Shown here piece after piece: positions 23,788 through 35,800 of a stretch of DNA of 64,000 bases. Under the pieces are notes generated by a model. That model saw nothing but the letters and a program-made list of their open reading frames with translations. It made no database searches and was not told the DNA's origin. The position numbers and the translations under genes were made by a program. How positions within the stretch are numbered: the first letter of the stretch is position 1; each line of letters starts with the position of its first letter. This stretch comes from Carallia brachiata (taxonomy: Eukaryota > Streptophyta > Magnoliopsida > Malpighiales > Rhizophoraceae), in assembly GCA_021464245.1 (NCBI GenBank), contig JADCRB010000040.1, positions 9,503,534-9,567,533 on the forward strand, written 5' to 3'.

Positions 23788-25679
23788 AAAATATAACAAA
23801 GAAACAATGAAAACAGGATTAATCCAAAAAGAAAAAAACAATGAAAACAGGATGGACTACCGTAATGCAATTATTTTCTTTTTCTCGGAACATGATTCCA
23901 GCGGTGTTGCGTAAAACAAAAATAAATAAATCCAGCGGTGTCGTATGCTATTGCTACTTGCCTACAGTTGCTTGACGATAATTCCGACAGACAGAACAAG
24001 AAAAAAAGACAGATCAAACATCGAAGATGGTGTCCTCTTTACCCCACCCCAGCATTACTTGATGGTCCCATGTGACCATTTCAATAGCTACATGGCTCAA
24101 AATAATGTTCGATGCTAGAATCTATACATGTAGGCATTATGGTGCCTTGCACTGAAAGGGAAGTCGGGTGCGTTAAGGTAGGAGATTCAATAAATGAGAA
24201 TCATTATGAAAATATATGTTTAGAAGATACAAATAATTATATAGTTATCTAATGTTATTAATTAAATTATTTAATTTTTTATAATTTTTTAATTTTAATT
24301 ATTTAATTATTTATATTATTTTAATTTCACTTAAGAGTTTCGAATTTATATTTCCCTAACTCAAAAGAGCAAGTTACTTTACGGTTGCTATTTGACTTAT
24401 ACATGCAACGCTATTTGATTGTTTGGTGACAACAGGGACCTTAAACATGAATATCAACTTACTAGATTTTTATTTTTTTATTACAACTTATTAGATTTGA
24501 TGATACTATATAAATCATACCACATAATTTTTTCCTTCCTTTTTCAAAAATCTCATAAATAAACGCATGGGGTGGCACGCTCTCTCTGTCTATTTTTAAT
24601 GTGATAGAAGAATAAAACTATACGAATATGATTAATGAGACATATTAAAAATATATAATTAATTTACTATCATATTTATGCGTTCAAGAAGTTTTCCAGT
24701 TGACAGAATTGGCTTAATGACAAAAAGGTGAGCACTGAAAAAAAAAAAATCAAAAAGATGCACACAAATAGGATTAGACGTCACCTACAATTAATTTTCT
24801 CTTTTCCGTTTTAAGCGGGCGGAAAAAGAGAAAAAGAAAATTATGCGAGTGGATTAATGAATTAAAAGAGTTTTTAAAATTCTGAACAAGTTTATAGCTT
24901 GTCTACCAAAAATGAAATTCTACTTGGAAAGTTGGAATAATTAATAATGACAAAGGGCAATTCTGTATTTTATCATTTTCTTTACTTTTTTTTTTTTGAG
25001 ATCATTTTCTTCACATTATACTGCCTTCCGCAAAGTTGTAAAATTTAAGATCAATGAACTGTTATTTAATTAGTATTAAAATCATGTCTAAATTAAATTG
25101 GCAAATTTAAATTTTAATCCAAACTCTTTAATTAAACAACCACAAAAAAAAAATTTAATGTCATTAAAATTAGAGCACTACCACATAATTTAATTTTAAA
25201 TAATATTAAAACAATCACACAATTTATCTAATAATTTTAACAATTTCTTTTTAAAAGATTTCAACCTACCGAAACATATTACTTTCGTCCTATTTTAATC
25301 TTATACTTAATGGACAAAAAAAGAAAAAGCACAGGTGGAAAACAAGCTTTTTATTTTTTAAATAAAATAAAATTATTTATAAATTGAGGTTTTGATTTTT
25401 AATACATTTTATTTAGAATTTAAATTTTATTGACAGCTATTAAAATTTATTATAAATAAATAATACATAAATCACACGTTGGATTTTGGTAATTTATAAG
25501 TACTCGCTGAGTTAAAAAAAAAATGGCATTTAATGGTAAAAAATAAAATTAAATAAAATTGAAAAAGCAAAAATAAGTTTTATGGAGGGGAAAAGTTTGG
25601 GAATTTCATTTGGGATCAAAATAAAACTTAAAAAGGAAAAAAAAAAAAAAAAAAAAAAACATTGCATTCCGTAGAAGAA
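23788..25679. other. Intergenic, distal upstream of the Tubby-like gene
   Basis: AT-rich with several homopolymers, including about 25 consecutive A at 25636-25661. No reading frame, element end or motif could be supported. Confidence 0.4.
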
Positions 25680-26462
25680 GCCGTTGCTGAGTGGCTGTGC
25701 CTGCGCTGGCTGTGCACAGACGGAGAGAGAGGAGACCGAAGGCTAAAGAAAAAAAAAAACAAATAGAAAAAAAAAAAACAAAAACAAGAAGGTTATAGGG
25801 AGCTCAGACATTGTTTCGGGCTTTGGTGGCGGAGCAGTGGTTGGCTGGTGGCCGTGAAGGAGGAGGAGGAGGAGGAGGAGAAAGGGCAGCAGCAGCCGGC
25901 GCGGCCCCTCCACTTTCTCGGTCCAACAGAAAGGCGTTTCTGGACATTATCGCCAATCTCCTATTCTATATTATCTGTCTCCCACCACACGCACAGCTTT
26001 CGTTTCGCCCGAGACGTCTCCCAATCTTCTCTCGTCCCGATTCCTCTCGGATTCCTTCGAAATTCTACCGAGAATTGAGAATTTCGTCCTTTCCAAGGAG
26101 CTCGCCCGTAAATGCACGAACCGTCATCCCCGCCTTTATCGAGCTTCGTTCTTCTTTTTTTTTTTTTAATTTTTTGTTTTTAATTTTTAATTTTTTAATT
26201 TCATCTCCAAATTTGCCTAGCCAATGTGGCTTTATAGATCTAACGTTCATGAACTGAAATTTTCACAGAAGTGCGTTTCGTGTCATCCGCGATCTCCGAG
26301 AAATTTCGAGTCCCGTCCTGATCCGTGAGGTAACAATCAAACAACTAGGAAATGAATGTTTTTTTTTTTTTTTTTTGGTTTTTGTATTTTATGAATGTAT
26401 CAATCTTTTGGTTCATTTGTAATCTTTATTGGTTTTTCCTTGATTATATGTCAGAGATTAAA
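25680..26462 (+). promoter_or_regulatory. Probable 5' UTR of the Tubby-like gene, with a leader intron
   Basis: GC-rich, pyrimidine/purine-patterned leader-like sequence runs to a donor at 26329/26330 (GAG/GTAACA). A short T-rich intron follows and ends at ATATGTCAG (26453), 9 bp before the chosen start codon. A GGA-repeat tract lies at about 25855-25883. The long frame at 25811-26257 starts with TTG and is only the leader read through. The transcription start was not located. Confidence 0.5.
26224..26328 (+). CDS. Upstream ORF of 34 codons in the Tubby-like leader
   Basis: This short frame begins with MWLYRSNVHELKFS and ends at TGA just before the leader-intron donor, entirely within the predicted first leader exon. 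It is out of the main frame and would be met by scanning ribosomes before the main ATG. Whether it is translated or conserved is unknown. Another short frame starts upstream at about 26113. Confidence 0.35.
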   Translation: MWLYRSNVHELKFSQKCVSCHPRSPRNFESRPDP

Positions 26463-28668
26463 ATGTCAATGAAACGCTTAGTAAATGAGATTAAGGAGAT
26501 GAGAGACGAGATTAGCTGCTCATGGATAGATAGATTACAAAGGAAGAGGGCGACTCGTCGGGGGCGAGCTCATATCGCACCCGAAGCTGCTGCTGCTGCT
26601 GCTTTAGGGTCTGGATCGTCGTCCGACCCATTGGCATTGTGTGTGTCTTGGTGTGATTTGAGTGAAGATGAGAGGAGGCGGAGGAGCAGCAGCAGCAGCA
26701 GCACCTGGGCGAACATGCCTCCTGAATTGCTTCACAGCATAATAAAGCGAGTGGAGGGCGGCCAGACGTCGTGGCCTGGCCGGAGGGACGTTGTTGCTTG
26801 TGCCTCAGTTTGCAAGTCATGGAGGCAGATCACCAAAGATGCTGTTCAGACTCCTGAACAATGTGGCTGCCTTACTTTCCCCATCTCACTTAAGCAGGTG
26901 CTGCCGCCTTATTTTTTTGGTTCATTCTTTTGTTTAAAACCATCATAGCTTTTCTGCACACTTTCGCTAATTGTCTAAAGTTGCTGTTTCTTCTTGCTTA
27001 GCCCGGGCCGAGAGATGCTCCTATTCAATGCTTTATCAAGAGAGACAGGGCAACCTCCACGTATCGATTGTATCTTGGATTAAGCCCTGGTAAATATTTC
27101 TGCGATTCCTTGTTTCACTCTTTTACACTGGTTTGGCTCCAATTCAATGAGCTGTTCAGGATTAAAGAGTTTTTTGCATCGGATCTGTTATTGAGTCATT
27201 ATCTGCTCAAAATGTTATTGCGTTGTTTTTGTTAATGAGCAATTAGCTATGATATCATTGTTGGCTAATCTCAATAGCAAATATTGGGAGCAACTTAATC
27301 TCAAAATTATTAATCAAAATGCCATATTAACTGGAAAGCCACACAAATATTATATAGACGTCATGCCCTTATATAATAGCAACCATCTACTTCTACTCAA
27401 CTACTGAAAATGTGTCAAATAAAACTTAATCGGTATAACTTCTACTTGACTATTAACTGACTAATAATCTGGATTAACTTCAACAATTTTCACTTAATTT
27501 TGTCAATTTTCATCTATCCACTTTATGGTAGTTAAGTCTTACATTGAGTTTTCACAAAAAAATTTGTGGGATATAATTAAATTGATAAAGTTTTTGGTTC
27601 TCATACATGCAATATTTGCTAACTTTTGAAATGCCAATGTTCTAGTCGTGCTATAAAGGTGGGGCAGTTGTTGGCTAATTCAATTGTCTGATTTTCATTT
27701 GCCCCTCCCACTTTCTTTTGCCTCTTCTACAACTAGATTCATTGAAAGGCACAGTACACAATATCTTGGAGCTGCTAACACATTTTGCTTTTAAATTGCA
27801 GCTCTGTCGGGTGATATGAGTAAATTATTGCTTGCAGCAAAGAAAATTAGGAGGGCAACATGCACAGAATTTCAAATTTCATTCGTCAGTGGTGATTTTT
27901 GTCAAACAAGCAATACTTATGTTGGAAAATTGAGGTACCTTAAATCCTTATGGTCTCATATTTGTATTTCTACATGTCTCGTGGAATTAATTGACAAATT
28001 CTGAGCAGATCTAATTTCCTGGGAACCAAGTTCACCATCTACGACAGTCAGCCTCCACATCCTGCAATGCAATCCAACTGTAAGAAAAACCGAAGAATCC
28101 ATTCAATCAAGGTTTCTCCACAGGTTCAGGCTGTAAATTATGATGTAGGTGCCATATCCTATGAGCTCAACATCCTTCGTACTAGAGGCCCAAGGAGGAT
28201 AGGTTGCACAGTGCAATCAATTCCCATTTCTGCGATTCAAGAAGGAGGGACTGCCCCTACACCAATGGATTTCACAAGCTTCCATGATGAGCAATTTCAT
28301 TCAACATCCACGTCAAAATCAAGGCAGCCCCTTGTTGAATTCAGCTCAATTAGCCTTGCCGACTTGATTTCGGGAAAAGGGAGCCCTTGGTATTGAAAAA
28401 TAAAGCTCCTAGATGGCACGAGCAACTGCAATGTTGGTGCTTAAATTTTAAAGGACGTGTTACAGTGGCCTCTGTCAAGAACTTCCAGCTGGTGGCAGCT
28501 GTGGAGCCCTGCCAAAATGTCCCAACAGAAGAACAAGAAAAAGTTATTCTGCAATTTGGCAAGATTGGCAAAGACATCTTCACCATGGACTATCGCTACC
28601 CACTTTCTGCCTTCCAAGCTTTTGCAGTCTGCTTAAGTAGCTTTGACACTAAACCGGCTTGCGAATGA
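26463..28668 (+). CDS. TLP: Tubby-like F-box protein, four coding exons, frameshift in the last exon
   Basis: Plant TLPs combine an F-box (SCF ubiquitin ligase adaptor) with a C-terminal tubby domain that binds membrane phosphoinositides. Coding exons: 26463-26897, 27002-27089, 27802-27934, 28009-28668, GT-AG with matching phases. The F-box is at residues 82-123 (WANMPPELL, then [14 protein letters not shown]), preceded by poly-Ala and poly-Ser runs. The tubby domain starts at [18 protein letters not shown], continues with [16 protein letters not shown] and TRGPRRIGC, and closes with both family signatures, [14 protein letters not shown] and the C-terminal [10 protein letters not shown]. At about 28384-28386 one base is missing: the upstream frame hits TGA at 28394 while [13 protein letters not shown] continues in the next frame. 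Exons total 1316 nt, one short of 439 codons. No donor that would splice around it is present. Confidence 0.93.
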
Positions 28669-29126
28669 CCTTTTCTTTTACCCCCTTGGGCCACGTTGTT
28701 AGCAATCTTCCATGAAATTTTGTTGTATATATACTCCCTGTAAGGGAAGCATTGTAGATTTCCCTTTGGTATTCCTCATCTGCATAATTTTATGATAGTG
28801 TGGTGGCCTGCAGGATCCATGCCCCAAGTATGTAATTTTGTAACTGGATACTTTACTTTTCAAACACCTATTTATACTTCCTTTTTTTTTTGTCAAAAAA
28901 AAAAAGTATATGCATCTCATGGTATGCTAGTCAATTTGTGCATTGAACATTAATTATCAGTGGCAAAGCAAATGCAGAGAGTTATTTATAAAAGCGTGAC
29001 TTTCTTGATGACATAACATCTTATTTCCAAGGCTGCAATCTAGGTATGTTGTGTACAATTTCTTTCTGTGTCTGCCTGTAGATTTATGGTATTTGCTGGG
29101 AAATGGTTACTGTCTGAGACTTTGAG
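28669..29126. other. Spacer between two convergent genes
   Basis: Both genes point into this 458-bp spacer, which must hold their two 3' UTRs and polyadenylation regions. T-rich and A-rich runs at about 28880-28905 are the only visible structure. Confidence 0.6.
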
Positions 29127-31031
29127 TCAGAGAACCCCTATGTCTTCACCTGTGCTCTTTTCTGCACAGCTATAACGACAACCATGCCTTTGAGGCTTTT
29201 TAGGATTATCAAGGTCTGAGTCACTGGATTCCAAGAAAAGCCCCCTTAGGCATCGTCTTCTAACTGTGGGCTCATAGGTAAGTTTATCAGCAGTCGTAAT
29301 GTTAAATTCGGCCTTGCGTGTTTCAAGAGGCTCTGGGCTTGTACTGTACTTGGTCAATTCTGCTAGATTATGAGAGATAAACATATGGATACCAGGATTT
29401 CTTTCATCTACTGTAGCTTGAGACAGAATTGAGTTGTTGATTCCTTGTGTATTACTGTTGATGAATGTCCTGATTTTCTGATCTTCTTTGTTCAATTGAT
29501 CTTTGAGTGTCTGCGTTGAGCTATTGTCAGCATCAGTAGTAGCTTTAGGGCTCTCATCTGGGTTGATTTTATAGCCACGGTGAATGTGGATTGACTCATC
29601 TTTTCTCTCTGATTGAAACCCTGTATGCATGAGTGCTCCTTTGTTCTCACCAGCTAGAGTTAAAATGCTAACTGGTAGTCCTTCTGTAGGCCGCTTTGCT
29701 TGTCCTACTCCCAGCTTATTGATGAACTTAGAAATATCTTCCCTGATTTCTTTGTGCAGGGGAAATTGTCCTCCTTTGGACATGGCAGGCGTTTGATGAG
29801 GTTCAATTAATCTACTTCTGGCCTTTTGATGAGTTGCACTGATTCCTTTGATCTTCTCTCCACTGGAGCTGATGGTCATTATCTTCCTCCCTTCTGAACT
29901 ATCTTCCTTCACAAGCTTCTTCTCTGGATCTTGAAATGCAGGCTGTGGCGGCTCTTTGGCACGTATTCCTGAACTTGATGGGGCAGCATGAAGCTTAGTT
30001 GTGCTCGTTGTTGGTTCGTCATGAGCAGAGCCATTTGTCTTTCCTTTTGTTTCCTGCTTTTGATCAAATTTCTTCCCTTCTTCAGTTTCCTTCATTTCTT
30101 TCACTGATTCTGCACGGAACATAAGATGATCAGCACTGATGATATTACCATCAGGTTTTTTGGATGTGGCTGGTATTTCAAGCATTGACATGGAAGTTGT
30201 TGATGCAACAGCTGTCACAGGCCCTGGTACTTGTATGTGCTCTTTTTGTGTTTCTGATTGAGATACCGTCTGAGAAGTTATTTCTGTCTTCATTTGGTGC
30301 GCTTGCGATGGTGGCAAAGACACTTGTTGCTTTGGCTCTTCTTGTTGAGAGGCAAATAATGCTATCTGAGAGGTCTCTTGTATTGTGGTTGGCAATGTCT
30401 TTGATGGAGTAGTGAGCTGTGATGCTGTTGGCTGTGCTCGAAGGGGTGACCTAGGTGGGGAAGATGCCAGTGAAGTTGCTTGAACTGCAGGCTGTGAGAC
30501 CAAACCAGACTGTGGTTGTAATTGTGGGGCTTCTTGCACTGCTGCTTGAGTTTGAGCAGGAATTTGGGATGGAGATGGTGGCAGAGATGCAGCTCTTGAT
30601 TGTCGACCTTCATGAGATGGTGATCCGGTTTGGAACGAAGACCTTGTTTGCCTCGTCCCCAGCAACGGTGATGCTGGTTGGGAAATGCTTTGAGATGGTG
30701 ATGGTGGCACAGATGGAGAACGTGTTTGGGTTGTAACAAGAGATGGGGATGCTGGCTGTGTAGTTGTTTGGATTTCTGTTGTTGCACTGGGCGGTGAGGG
30801 TGGCTGGGGTTCAGCTCTTAGTGGTTCCCGTGCCTGTGGAGGAGGTTGTGCGGGGGCTATCCCTGCAGGGCGAAATGGTGGGCGCTGAATTGGTATGGTG
30901 ACGGTTGGCCGGGCAGGGGCTTGCGTTTCAATGGTAGGACGAGGGGGCTGTGTATCAGCTGGAGGACGTGGGGGAGCGGGGGCTGTGGAAAGCCAAGGAA
31001 GCCGGAAGCGGAATGGCCTCTGGTTCGCCAT
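29127..31031 (-). CDS. Pro/Ser/Thr-rich protein with conserved basic C-terminus, 634 aa, single exon
   Basis: The uninterrupted 635-codon frame starts at ATG 31031 with MANQRPFRFRLPWLS. The first 230 or so residues are low-complexity Pro, Ser, Thr and Gln (many PPSP and QPASP units), with no signal peptide, so it is probably intracellular and disordered rather than cell-wall extensin. The middle is rich in Lys and Glu. Towards the C-terminus come KEIREDISKFINKLGVG, SILTLAGENKGALM and a terminal block YEPTVRRRCLRGLFLESS followed by DSDLDNP and HGCRYSC. This end block is what I recall as conserved among plant homologues, and no biochemical function is known to me. Length and intactness argue strongly for a real gene. 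It is tail-to-tail with the Tubby-like gene. Confidence 0.85.
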   Translation of the reverse strand: MANQRPFRFRLPWLSTAPAPPRPPADTQPPRPTIETQAPARPTVTIPIQRPPFRPAGIAPAQPPPQAREPLRAEPQPPSPPSATTEIQTTTQPASPSLVTTQTRSPSVPPSPSQSISQPASPLLGTRQTRSSFQTGSPSHEGRQSRAASLPPSPSQIPAQTQAAVQEAPQLQPQSGLVSQPAVQATSLASSPPRSPLRAQPTASQLTTPSKTLPTTIQETSQIALFASQQEEPKQQVSLPPSQAHQMKTEITSQTVSQSETQKEHIQVPGPVTAVASTTSMSMLEIPATSKKPDGNIISADHLMFRAESVKEMKETEEGKKFDQKQETKGKTNGSAHDEPTTSTTKLHAAPSSSGIRAKEPPQPAFQDPEKKLVKEDSSEGRKIMTISSSGEKIKGISATHQKARSRLIEPHQTPAMSKGGQFPLHKEIREDISKFINKLGVGQAKRPTEGLPVSILTLAGENKGALMHTGFQSERKDESIHIHRGYKINPDESPKATTDADNSSTQTLKDQLNKEDQKIRTFINSNTQGINNSILSQATVDERNPGIHMFISHNLAELTKYSTSPEPLETRKAEFNITTADKLTYEPTVRRRCLRGLFLESSDSDLDNPKKPQRHGCRYSCAEKSTGEDIGVL

Positions 31032-31546
31032 ATAGATGAAGTGGAAATTTAATGAAATTGGGAAGATTCTGAGTTGGTCGTGTTCGTTGCGGAAGATGAT
31101 GTTGAACTCGGGTTGGTGGGAGATGGCATTTTAATAAGTTCCATTTGATACCTTGGAAGGCTTCAGAGACTTTTCAATTTGACGTCATGGGATTCACAAT
31201 CTTCGCTTGCTTCTTTGCCACTCTTAAAAGGACAAGTTTAAAGCTTTTTTATAGACAAGTTTAAAACGGAATTTACTTCCATTCTGAGCTAGCATCCCTT
31301 GGTCCTATCTGCCAAAATGTGCAGGTCTAATGTCATTCTCTCCATCTGCGGATTCCCCATATACAAGCAACGTAGAAACGAAGTTGAAATTCTCCAAAAA
31401 AGTTATTCCGTTTTACAGTCTAGTCCTTCAAGAAAGGAAGTCCAAGGCAAGGAAATACAATCGTACAAATGCATTTGCTGGTTGGAAATCCATATTTTCT
31501 TCACCATTACAGGGGCCACTAATCTTTTCAGGCTCTCTAATATTCC
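31032..31546. other. Promoter region of the Pro/Ser/Thr-rich gene
   Basis: This is the 5' flank of a minus-strand gene. Small open frames at 31299-31575 on the plus strand overlap each other in two frames without domains and are not supported. No clear TATA element was identified. Confidence 0.4.
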
Positions 31547-31555
31547 TTTATTATA

Positions 31556-31908
31556 GGATTAATATACAAATCTAATACTAATTTTAATTAAAGTAATAAA
31601 TCTAACACCAATTTTAAAAAGTAACAAATTTAGCATCAAATTTACATATATAACAAATTAGTATATTGTAAAATTTTTTGAATAGAATTTATTTGTTTAA
31701 TGACACTTACTTATATAATTATCATATCATTGAAACAGATATATTTTTATAAATATGTTATTAAAACTGACCGATTTTATTCATATAAAATAATGACGTA
31801 TTGAATTTGTTACTATATCTATAATTGATACTATATTTATTATTTTTTAAAGTTGGTGTTAGATTTATTATTTTAAATAAAGTTAGTGTTACATTTGTCT
31901 ATTAACTC
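31556..31908. mobile_element. Mutator-type MITE, 353 bp, with perfect 9-bp target duplication
   Basis: Ends are GGATTAATATACAAAT and, on the opposite strand, GAGTTAATAGACAAAT, leading into terminal inverted repeats of about 120 bp that share AATAAATCTAACACCAA. The element is flanked by TTTATTATA at 31547-31555 and again at 31909-31917, a perfect 9-bp direct repeat. It is non-coding and AT-rich. It sits about 520 bp upstream of the Pro/Ser/Thr-rich gene. Confidence 0.85.
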
Positions 31909-31917
31909 TTTATTATA

Positions 31918-32821
31918 TTAGATTAATTATTATTTTTCTTTGGTCATGTTTCTTTGAATGCGGAAATCTTGATGAGTTAACAGTAATTAAGGGGAAAAGC
32001 TAATTGTTGGATGCTTCAATGCAAGACCATTGAATGCAAGGGCTTGTGCGCTCCAAAGGCGTTGGCATGGAAGAGACGCGATTGAGAGGACAAAAGTACA
32101 TTTTCAGGTTTCGAATGCGCGGCCTCCTCTCCTTCAACATCCGAGAAGGGACTGGAGAATTTAACACCGGCAGGTGAGGTGCTGGTAACAAAGTGAGAAG
32201 TACACCAGAGTTTGACAGGTCATGACCAATCAGTTTAGTTAGATGATTTGTTTACGTTTAACTTTTTGCGTTCTTGAGACTGAAGAGGCTCATAATAACA
32301 TATTTGTGATCGATTAAAAATAGCGGACACGTTTTATCGGAACAACGAAGTGGTGAATTGGAAGGGCTGAACTAAAAGAGTTCTTTTAAGAAGAATACTA
32401 ATAAAATCTGAATATATCTCAATAATATCAAAAGCATCCTGCGTTTACCTTCAAATATTTGCAATTAAGTCTGCCAAATGTTTGTCTGCAACCATGACCA
32501 TTAATTTCAAGATGCAGGCAAAGCTAATACCTCTCCCTGCCAGCCCGGGGCACAAGACGCTGGAAACAGGCCATCGGAATTTCCATCACAAAATGCCACG
32601 TTGACAAAAAAAAAGGATGCCACTGTGTTGCTTATAAAATAGGCCCACGCATTACGACAGCAAATCTTCCCATGTATTGTAGCGACAATTCATTGAAGAG
32701 GTAAACTGTTGGTCCTTTATGAATTACAACCTCTTTATCTATCAAGTTGCATTGAAGTTCCTAGATGGCTATCAAATAATCTTGTTTACCTCTAAGCAGC
32801 AAAAGCCTCGGCGATCACGGT
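31918..32821. other. Spacer between the MITE and the PPR gene
   Basis: The right end probably holds the PPR 3' UTR. The region 32000-32220 is GC-richer but its minus-strand frame (32000-32191) has no recognisable feature. Confidence 0.4.
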
Positions 32822-35800
32822 TCACCGAACTACGGGTTTGAAAAGTTGAGTTCCGACGATGGATATCTTTTGATCGTATGATGCAGTAAACCCCTGGGCC
32901 TCCATCAGCTGACGTACCCTATCAGCATCCCGAATGAACCCACCTTCAACAAGCCCACCTATAATTCTTTCAAAGTCCGCGGCCCCCAATTGATCCTTCT
33001 TGGATTCGAGAATCCCCAGAGTTTGAAGAGTCTTCTTCTCAATCCCAGCCCTTGCATACATATCACAGATGCTTACTTGAATCTTAACAGAAGGAGCCTC
33101 ACCTTGCTGAGCTATCTTCCCCAATAGTTCCTCGGCCTCCTCAACCAGCAGCAGTTTACTCAACCAGTCGAGAAGAACAAAGTTAGTAGCAGGTCCTGGG
33201 TCAAATCCATCCTTCTCAAGCTGCAACAACAGGCTTAAGGCCTTATCCAGTAAATTCTTCTTCTCATAAGCTGCGATCATGCTAGCAACGCACCTGTCAT
33301 CAGGCCTCTGCCCAAATATTCATCATATAGTCAAAGTTGCTCCTTGCCTGTTCAGGATCACCGGCTTGGCCATATGCCTCAACAAGCAATGTACAGGATT
33401 CAAGACTTGGCTGGAATCCTGCGAATTGCATAGTTGTTGCAATACTTCCAGCTCGACCAACTTCACCACGTTGGGCAAATGACCGAAGCAATGCCATGTA
33501 AATTTCCTGTTGGTTTGATGTCTCTTGTCTCCATCTCTCTCATTAACGATTCACCAGACTTGGGATCACCAGCATTTACATGTGCCATGATCATTGAGGT
33601 ATAGACTTTCATGTCTGGTTGGAAGCCGTGGCTTCTTAAGCTTTCAAAGAATTCTCTTGCACGGTCAATATTGCCTGCCTTGCTGTACATGTGGACCAAT
33701 GCTGTAGCAGTTATGATATCAGGTAAAATACCACTTTGATTCATTTTCTTCAGAATTCTCTCAGCATCTTCTAAGCGACTCCCTTTAGCATAAGTATCAA
33801 TCAGCAAGGAGTAGTCACGATTGCTTGGCTGGAAAGATTTTTCATCCAATAAAAGTTCAGCTACCTGCAAAATTGTTAATCAAATAGCAACCACATCAAT
33901 ACCATGCACATAAAAAATCCACAGGCTCCAATAACTAATAGGTACATCATGGAAGTAAGAAATTTGATGTTTGGCAAACAAAACATCATCATTTTTTTCA
34001 CATTTCAAATAATTGTTGTTTGCCAAAGCACAAGGTGTATAACGAGAAAAAAAAAATAAAAGAAAAAATTTTTGATTATCAATCTCACCAGTATCATACC
34101 AAATCCCATCAATTCAAAAATCATAACCATACTTAGCAACCAAAAACCTGGAACAGCCCAAATATTTTATTTCTTATTTTCGTTGCTAACTCTATGGACC
34201 AAGCTTGCACACTAATGGAAGATAAGCACGGAAGTAAATGCACAAAAATATGCATTTGAGATAACAAGAAGCCTGCATAATAATTGCCTTCAGCCATGAG
34301 TAATGCAATGAGGGTGCAGTCACCAATTAAGTCATAAACAAGAACTTCAGATGGCTAAAAATTAGCCATCAAACAATCCTTTTATGCTACTCATACCCAC
34401 AAAACCTCCTTAGGTAATACAGTGCCATGTACAAGTATTTAAATCCCTTTCACAGCACAGACATCAACTTCATATCTAATTTTCTTATATCTGAATAAGA
34501 ATATTCTACAATTTGACGTCACATTGGCTTATGCATCAGACACAGTTTGGTTACATTTTCAAGCACATAGCAGTAAAAAAAAAAAAAAAAAGGAAAAGAA
34601 TAGCTCGGGTGAAATGGAGAATCTAGGTGTTCAAACAGTATGTTACCCAGAAGAAGAGTCAAAGTTGAACATCATGCAGGGAAATAGGGCTTAAATACAC
34701 CAGGACATATGCTTTGTTTCAAAAGAGTAAGCAGCAGACATCAGAATATTTAAATCATTGAAAATAGTTTGAAGATTAACATTTGGGGACTGGTCATCCA
34801 ATTCTCAAACAGTATATGCAGGAAAGATTATTCTGTAGATTTCAACATTCCACAATATGAATAACCGGTCTTGCTTATTAGCAATAATATACAAATGAGC
34901 AGGTTATTTATTGAACAATAGAATGAAAACACAATAAATGAGCATCATACCTTCAAGTACATTGGTATTCTGTTCCTTCAACTTATCAAGCAAAGCAATC
35001 CAATCAATCCTTCCTGGTTGTAGAAGCTCTACCCATTCGGCTACCAACGGAGAAGGGTCATCCTCCTCCTTCAATGAAAGTATTTTCTCTGTTAATAGTT
35101 TGCATTTCCCAGATATCATCTTGGGTTCCTGAGGCCAAATGATCTCCCCCGTCTCATGGATTTTATCCGCAACTTCAGCCCACTTCTGATCAGAGAGATC
35201 AAGTCCATAGATCTTGTACTTTATCTTCCCATGTCTCTTAGGAAGGGAAACAATGTTAGTTTTCTCTTCATCCATGATGGCCTCTTCAGCAATGGTCCCA
35301 GTGATCTTGCCCTCAGCTTCCTCTTTCTCTTGGGCTCTTTCTTCTTTTCTAAGTTGCTCAAAACTCTCGTAAAACTCATTCTCTTCCACCTTTCGCGAGC
35401 CCATTTGAATTTTAGCTCTCTCAAAAGGTCCCCGCGAATTCCAATTTCAGCAGCAAACCTACACATTTCCTTCACCTCCTCAGAATGCAAGGCCCCCTTC
35501 ATCTTTTCCTTCTTCCTTTCCTTTTCCATATCCTCCACCACCGAGTTGCTCACTTCCCACACCGTTCTCCACAAATCCTCACTAAAATCCGGCGACGGAG
35601 TCACCGATCCAGCACTAAGCATTTGCTCAAGGCTACCCTTCTCCATCTCCAACAAAACTTTCTCACTATAATTAAAAGCATACCATTTATTGTCTGTTTA
35701 TCAGTATTTGGGTAAGCTTCGGTTAATTTGCCACGCATTATCCACACGAATCGTGACAAGAACTCATTCATCCGTCCATCCTCATCAGAATCATCCAAAT

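Noticed and set aside
25811..26257. 148-codon plus-strand frame with poly-Gly and poly-Ala
   Set aside because: It starts with TTG, overlaps the leader of the Tubby-like gene and includes a poly-Phe read through a T-run. It is untranslated leader with GGA repeats.
28311..28383. A hidden short intron to explain the Tubby-like frame break
   Set aside because: The only donors (GTCAAA at 28311, GTTGAA at about 28334) give the wrong phase or an intron of about 50 bp, so a base deletion fits better.
30164..30787. Long open frames overlapping the Pro/Ser/Thr-rich gene on both strands
   Set aside because: Shadow frames caused by the biased codon composition of the 634-residue gene.
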